This document shows, piece after piece, positions 61,901-64,000 of a stretch of DNA of 64,000 nucleotides (within the stretch, counting starts at the first letter, position 1; each line of letters opens with the position of its first letter). Position numbers and translations under genes: made by a program. The notes under the pieces are model-generated. The model saw only the letters and a program-made list of their open reading frames with translations, was not told where the DNA came from and did no database searches. Source of the stretch: Capitulum mitella (lineage: Eukaryota > Arthropoda > Thecostraca > Pollicipedomorpha > Pollicipedidae); NCBI GenBank assembly GCA_030062745.1, contig CP099839.1, positions 45,396,796 to 45,460,795 on the forward strand. The letters are read 5' to 3'.

Positions 61901-61969
61901 CAGGATGTGCCGGTCCTCGGCGTTACCCGAGCGCGCGCCGGCCGCCAGCTCGGATATAGCGCGGCAAAA
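30407..61969 (-). CDS. Itpr: Inositol 1,4,5-trisphosphate receptor, partial (5' exons beyond the window)
   Basis: This is the intracellular ligand-gated calcium-release channel of the ER membrane, which works as a homotetramer opened by IP3 and calcium. I rebuilt 36 exons on the minus strand; each has an AG acceptor and GT donor, phases agree at every join, and together they give 5,997 nt (1,998 codons including TAG at 30,407-30,409). The translation follows the animal IP3R family from the RIH domain, about residue 640 of the vertebrate proteins, to the C-terminus. The missing part is the ligand-binding N-terminus, whose exons must lie beyond 64,000. Diagnostic stretches are [23 protein letters not shown]-type helical repeats, the pore motif GGGIGD, the S6 segment ending in [11 protein letters not shown], and the CTD zinc-binding C-x2-C..H-x4-H. 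Pore motif and S6 identify IP3R rather than the related ryanodine receptor. Exon coordinates are given in the segment entries below. The acceptor of exon 20 and donor of exon 25 are the least certain boundaries. Confidence 0.96.
31028..31224 (-). repeat. 32-bp minisatellite spanning the donor of Itpr exon 35
   Basis: CTCACCTGG recurs at 31,059, 31,091, 31,123, 31,155, 31,187 and 31,219, exactly 32 bp apart. On the Itpr strand each reads CCAG/GTGAG. The copy at 31,219 is the real exon 35 donor; the other five are perfect U1-type sites within about 165 bp downstream in the last intron. Confidence 0.92.
31731..31770. other. Perfect 17-bp stem-loop just inside an Itpr intron
   Basis: TGTGGAGTCTCGCGCGC (31,731-31,747) is exactly inverted at 31,754-31,770 around a six-base loop. 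On the Itpr transcript it starts 44 nt downstream of the exon 34 donor, so the pre-mRNA would form a very stable hairpin next to a 5' splice site. Its function is unknown. Confidence 0.9.
32463..33179 (-). CDS. Itpr: Itpr exons 32-33: pore loop and S6
   Basis: Exons 33019..33179 and 32463..32628. Exon 32 carries the luminal turret, [18 protein letters not shown] and the selectivity filter GGGIGD. Exon 33 carries [15 protein letters not shown], the S6 helix and the cytosolic gate extension [14 protein letters not shown], ending at CFVCG. The luminal S5-pore loop is short and Ala/Val-rich, without the acidic stretch seen in vertebrate IP3R1. The filter and gate leave no doubt about the family. 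Confidence 0.97.
35287..37149 (-). CDS. Itpr: Itpr exons 28-31: linker and transmembrane segments S1-S5
   Basis: Exons 36957..37149, 36608..36730, 35955..36124 and 35287..35632. Exon 28 has [20 protein letters not shown] and [13 protein letters not shown]. Exon 29 encodes S1 ([21 protein letters not shown]). Exon 30 encodes S2 and part of S3 and is the most diverged piece, with only hydrophobic pattern retained. Exon 31 gives S4-S5, including [17 protein letters not shown]-type sequence and [19 protein letters not shown]. The exon 30 acceptor (GTTACAG) is followed upstream by about nine tandem copies of itself; the copy at 36,124/36,125 is the one that fits the phase. Confidence 0.93.
36103..36500 (-). 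repeat. 40-bp minisatellite spanning the acceptor of Itpr exon 30
   Basis: About ten units of CCAGCTGCCGACATCTGTAA plus CACGGCCAGGTGAACGTCAT, spaced 40 bp (one 37). On the Itpr strand each copy holds the acceptor GTTACAG and the first 20-odd nt of exon 30. The copy nearest the exon joins in phase. The unit is not a multiple of three, so use of one upstream copy would shift the frame. Confidence 0.92.
36765..36926. repeat. 80-bp tandem duplication in the Itpr intron between exons 28 and 29
   Basis: GGTTAAACGCCAGCCGACTC starts at 36,765 and again at 36,845, and the two 80-bp copies differ at only a few positions. Together they make up most of this 226-bp intron. They do not include either splice site. 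Confidence 0.85.
37422..39723 (-). CDS. Itpr: Itpr exons 23-27: RIH-associated domain
   Basis: Exons 39542..39723, 38939..39118, 38354..38581, 37779..37874 and 37422..37565. They encode the RIH-associated (ARM3/linker) region: [71 protein letters not shown] and [19 protein letters not shown]. The only frame-keeping donor for exon 25 is GTCAGT in phase 0. A better-looking GTGAGC four bases downstream would break the frame. Exon 26 ends in an acidic [12 protein letters not shown] linker. Confidence 0.92.
39713..40198 (-). repeat. 59-bp minisatellite spanning the acceptor of Itpr exon 23
   Basis: TGACAG recurs at 39,725, 39,784, 39,843, 39,902, 39,961, 40,020, 40,079 and 40,138, exactly 59 bp apart, with a degenerate ninth copy. 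On the Itpr strand each unit ends CTGTCAG/GGGAGGAGGGC, that is, the exon 23 acceptor and its first bases. The array fills most of the intron between exons 22 and 23. Confidence 0.92.
40464..43904 (-). CDS. Itpr: Itpr exons 16-22: ARM solenoid to regulatory linker
   Basis: Exons 43784..43904, 43232..43374, 42479..42669, 41933..42044, 41498..41636, 40940..41175 and 40464..40710. Landmarks are [83 protein letters not shown] and [14 protein letters not shown]. For exon 20 the right edge is uncertain: an acceptor at 41,636/41,637 and another at 41,615/41,616 both keep the frame and differ by seven residues. Confidence 0.9.
43905..47727 (-). other. Large Itpr intron (exons 15 to 16), nothing recognised inside
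   Basis: The 3.8-kb intron between exons that join as TTVQ/SRQPVF contains only short frames. One of 173 codons (46,798-47,319, -) is hydrophobic but matches no family I know. A poly-G run lies at 45,630-45,642. Confidence 0.6.
47728..53171 (-). CDS. Itpr: Itpr exons 8-15: central ARM solenoid
   Basis: Exons 53003..53171, 52353..52637, 52067..52189, 51615..51755, 49127..49327, 48575..48826, 48153..48320 and 47728..47817. They encode the helical modulatory domain. Landmarks in order are [120 protein letters not shown] and [14 protein letters not shown]. The intron after exon 14 is filled by a minisatellite, and the intron before exon 12 carries a piggyBac-like element. Confidence 0.95.
47840..48120. 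repeat. About 29-bp minisatellite filling the Itpr intron between exons 14 and 15
   Basis: Roughly ten degenerate copies of CACGGCGGTCACGGGTGAAT ending TTCCAGT occupy nearly all of the 335-bp intron (47818..48152). The only resemblance to the junction is GGTCAC next to the exon 15 acceptor, so I do not count it as junction-spanning. Confidence 0.8.
50188..51390. mobile_element. piggyBac-like non-autonomous element in an Itpr intron
   Basis: TTAA at 50,188-50,191 and 51,387-51,390 bound 1,203 bp. The inner repeat is a hairpin, GGTGTCAAA..GGGCGCACC on the left and GGGTGTCCTATTTGACACCC on the right. Here the long spacer is on the left, so the element lies in the opposite orientation to the others. 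The outer termini match only in the first bases. The interior again has repeated TGACCT/AGGTCA. It sits between Itpr exons 11 and 12. Confidence 0.6.
53675..53720 (+). promoter_or_regulatory. Candidate TATA box and initiator for the nested channel gene
   Basis: TATAAA at 53,675-53,680 is followed about 34 bases later by TTCATTC (53,714-53,720), which resembles an arthropod initiator. This is the spacing expected for a TATA promoter and lies about 170 bp before the first in-frame ATG. The Itpr intron must supply this gene's promoter, so a compact core promoter is expected. It could be chance. Confidence 0.3.
53882..55633 (+). CDS. DEG/ENaC (pickpocket-like) sodium channel subunit, intronless, nested in an Itpr intron
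   Basis: This is a degenerin/epithelial sodium channel family protein, an amiloride-type trimeric cation channel of the plasma membrane. The open frame is 583 codons. The conserved part starts at the internal ATG 54,308 (residue 143), where a short basic N-terminus leads into TM1 ([13 protein letters not shown]), so the likely product has 441 residues. The extracellular domain begins [10 protein letters not shown], a degenerate form of the family's FPxVTxC. It ends in a Cys-rich block ([28 protein letters not shown]) typical of the thumb/palm. TM2 is [24 protein letters not shown], with the selectivity-filter pattern G-x-S (GVS). No N-terminal HG gating motif is visible, so a short upstream exon may exist. 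Codons are extremely GC-rich. The family is clear from TM2 and the cysteine block; the exact relative is not. Confidence 0.85.
   Translation: MNKPDRRASIPCTTAVNGDHFQTCYESAPSNCGQLCTAFTGNLTGCANRPLALHPFMGKSIIMVQKVHGINRVTADGAEVSQAIITHNGNRWRPSRVFTGVHSCDVQHFLGCLNDRRRPRCAGREDDTAGSVGRGQPRPDVAMPRWWRLALLMRWLLFVALSVVIVLQTRYRMLLLAQERTTVTHWREPRGLPPPISVCLRPTGGGRLAAALPGRPDDLAISRPRAGPFGVPLSAWRHYNWSRPLGRLWRLAAPPLRQLVLACNGGQCRPTADGPRTAVGVWSRQLLSGAVCFTLRANSSLRLPQPAYRLTEEGPVLTLNASAGELMLVLPGGDSLPRDYTFEAVPAGALLLRPGTAYTVRVSERRLQLVSTRRAPCRAGRRYHQLRCLAHCGWRAAAARAGCRLPWMEVAARECASFATLRRALAAAAAAPSASQCPSRCPPACSQRRLWLSVADWQRSARPPADRTTVRLLWRPNVQVGGERLSLTWNELISQIGGWIGVMLGVSVISLADALLETVRRVVGRSVDGERPAGPGPARSDRALSDTVRRRPPRGRGNKSAKHTPKRSADPIFRVAASAGTFS
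55800..57064 (-). CDS. Itpr: Itpr exons 6-7: modulatory-region start
   Basis: Exons 56901..57064 and 55800..55954. They encode [17 protein letters not shown], a basic variable linker, [11 protein letters not shown] and [19 protein letters not shown], all conserved family blocks, and end at AEDIFGGG. The exon 7 donor is GTGAGT in phase 2. The following intron (53172..55799) contains the antisense nested channel gene. Confidence 0.92.
58203..58229 (-). CDS. Itpr: Itpr 27-nt microexon
   Basis: This exon (window exon 5) reads DEDALDLEE and is bounded by a TCCTCACAG acceptor and a GTAAGA donor. It joins exon 4 (ending in phase 1 after PEIN) to exon 6 (starting GKNGVLKSL) without a frame break. 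It sits in the acidic, family-variable linker between the RIH helices and the QVMTQ segment. Its length is a multiple of three, so skipping it would remove nine residues and keep the frame. Confidence 0.75.
58601..61969 (-). CDS. Itpr: Itpr exons 1-4 of the window: RIH domain
   Basis: Exons 61794..61969, 61003..61158, 59151..59301 and 58601..58748. They encode the RIH (RyR and IP3R homology) region of the ARM1 solenoid. Recognisable stretches are [47 protein letters not shown] and [19 protein letters not shown]. The first exon opens in phase 0 after a CCGCAG acceptor, so at least one more upstream exon is needed; I found none between 61,970 and 64,000. Donors are GTCAGT, GTGAGT, GTGTGC and GTGGGT. 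Confidence 0.93.
59699..59851. repeat. 51-bp tandem repeat, three copies
   Basis: CTCTCCGTCCCGCAGTCCCG recurs at 59,709, 59,760 and 59,811 (51 bp apart), each followed by a CGGCGG-rich stretch and GGCAGG. It lies in the Itpr intron between window exons 2 and 3. The long frames it generates on both strands are artefacts of the repeat. Confidence 0.85.
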
Positions 61970-64000
61970 CTGCGGAACAGGCCGCCCGCGGGGCGCGTCA
62001 GCGCTCTGCCGGCGGAGACCGGCGCGACTCGCTCACCACGCGGTCACCGGTCCACCTGAGGAGCAGATCGCGACCCCCGACCCTACCAGCAGCTCCATCG
62101 GAGGTGGGAATCGCGACTCCGTCAGAGCAAGACTCCGCTCCATCGGCGGCGGCAGCCACACCTGAGCCGGCCACGGACACAGCGTGTTCTGGCCGGGCGG
62201 CCGCAGAGCCCGGGCCAGCGAGCGGCGCAGCCGGCCGCCGCCGATCCAGGCGACACCCCTGACAAGGCACCGACCGACTTTGTGGCAGGCAGCTTTTGCT
62301 TTGTCTGGCGAAAGCTGCATGACATCTTTGCAACAGAACTCATGGACGTCAAAGAGAACGCTATCCCCGGATGCGGGAAGTGATAAATGGTCTATGGTCA
62401 CTATGGTCCTGAGAATTCCGAGCGGTCCTCGACAAATAAACTGCGCGTGCCCGCCTCCCCTTGACCCAATGGCCGGCCAATGAGCTGTTTAATGACCACT
62501 TTAAAGTGTGGAGGCGCAAGTCAATACACCTACTCCAAAGAAATCGATGGTCCGCACACAGTGATCAGAGAAGTGTGCCACGAAGTGCGCCTGCCTACAA
62601 GCCTAAATTTCATTTAAAACCGGGACATCGACAGCTGGATGACACTCCGACGTTTCAAGTGACATGAACTAACAGTCCTGAGTTCGAATAGGGAGAAAAC
62701 GTTTGCGGCCATTCAACACGACTCTGACAAATGGGCTTTTCTTTATTTCCATTTGCTTCGCGGCAAGCCTTTGCAAAGGCACCAGCCCTACATGAATTTT
62801 ATGAACTAGCAATATAACCTTTACCAAATGGTCTCGCAGTTTCTTTACAATTTTAAACATCACAAAAACAGCAACAAAGCAAAAATGTTGCGAAACACAT
62901 GGAATAATCAATGTGCAATGCGCAACACACATCCGCCATAAATCATACAAAACGTGTTCCACGTCTTGGGTTAAATTAAATAAGCATAAACTCCACATTT
63001 TTGCAGAATTTTACGCGTATATGATACTGTGAGCAAGTGCCGATAAGTGCTTTAACTTTCCACCGTAAGATTCCGCGTTTAAAACCATCCTGGGCCGTGA
63101 CGTCACAGGCCGTAAGGCGCCGGGGTCGATCAGGCGCTCCATGTGTGGACAGTGAATTCTGCCACGTCTGGGTTATCTTAGGCCCATTTAAAATAGGGAA
63201 AAATGCACAATGTCTTACTGACAGTTGAAAGAGTAAAGAAATTTTTACTAATTTGGTAATACAATTTAGCAATACAAAGTTAATAATTTTAAAACGTAAG
63301 TTTGTTATGAACAGTGAAAATTATCTAAAAAGTGCGCTTTAGCGGAAGCAGATATCATGGTTATTTCACCGCCGACGTATAAATGATTCATTCTGCGTCC
63401 GATGGCGTTAATGCCACGTTAGTCTATCCAAAGCTGTAGTGTCTACGACCCGTTGCACATTTGCGGGCGGCCAGCTCGCATACCACCGGGAACCGCTGAG
63501 TGACGCCGGCCGAGGGCCGCTACACCGCGCCGGCTATTCGCAATGAAAGGTGTACAGATCGCGTCGTGCGATGTTTTTGTGGCCTTGTGTTGAATCAGAA
63601 CGGAGGGTGAGATGGCGAGAGATGCAAATGAATAAGAGAGAGCAGCCAGGAGTACGATCGCACTGTCCGCGTCTGACCACCACGGCCACACACCCAGCCA
63701 TCACATCACAACTGGGAGTATTTAGTCACATATGCCGCGCTAGGATGGCTTTTCCTGCAGGTTGTGGCACCATACCTGAAAGAAACGCTGTAGTCTTTTC
63801 TTTAATATTCGACCGAGAACTACCATTTCATAAACATGGCTGCTACAGCTTAAGAAGTGTCAGGCATTTCTGCACCATTTCCCGACATTTTCTCAACCTG
63901 CAGTCCTATAGTTCCGCCAGATGTCCTATTTAATGTTCAGAGATGAGAGACATGTCACGGCGATTTTATCGGAATTCTTGAAAAAAACAGCCATTATTTC
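61970..64000 (-). other. Presumed Itpr intron to window end
   Basis: The first Itpr exon here needs an upstream partner encoding the segment before [12 protein letters not shown] searched the reverse strand for the conserved WLFW..SKSVRELA-type sequence and found none. The interval is a GC-rich stretch to 62,300 followed by AT-rich sequence with no recognised feature. Confidence 0.5.

Overview
This is eukaryotic (metazoan) DNA. Protein-coding sequence is split into short exons separated by small introns, with minisatellites and non-autonomous DNA transposons between them. The three genes I could rebuild are an inositol 1,4,5-trisphosphate receptor, an SUEL-lectin-bearing peptide O-xylosyltransferase homologue and a pickpocket-like DEG/ENaC channel. 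Together they point to an invertebrate, most likely an arthropod. The very GC-rich coding exons and GTGAG-type splice donors suggest a crustacean, perhaps a barnacle; that last step is a guess.

Layout. 1-10,100: no gene that I can support; it holds two piggyBac-like elements of about 1.2 kb, a TA and a CT microsatellite, and 21-bp and 29-bp minisatellites. 10,339-27,664 (+): an 18-exon gene of about 882 codons, homologous to oxt/XYLT. It has an N-terminal signal peptide and an SUEL/Gal-lectin-like module, and its largest intron carries a 3.7-kb hAT-like element flanked by a perfect 8-bp target-site duplication. 27,665-30,406: tail-to-tail intergenic and 3'-UTR sequence. 30,407-61,969 (-): the C-terminal three quarters (1,998 codons, 36 exons) of the IP3 receptor Itpr, truncated at its 5' side by the window end. 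53,882-55,633 (+): an intronless DEG/ENaC-family channel gene nested antisense inside an Itpr intron. 61,970-64,000: presumably Itpr intron; nothing recognised.

All exon joins were checked for GT..AG boundaries and reading-frame phase. The coding totals of both spliced genes are multiples of three (5,997 and 2,649 nt).

The most unusual feature is that at least six tandem repeats in the two spliced genes overlap an exon-intron boundary. Each repeat unit re-copies the splice donor or acceptor plus a few exon nucleotides, producing arrays of decoy splice sites. One of these repeats was the insertion target of the hAT element. The genes have no obvious shared pathway: Itpr is the ER calcium-release channel, oxt starts glycosaminoglycan chains in the secretory pathway, and the nested gene is a plasma-membrane sodium-channel family member.
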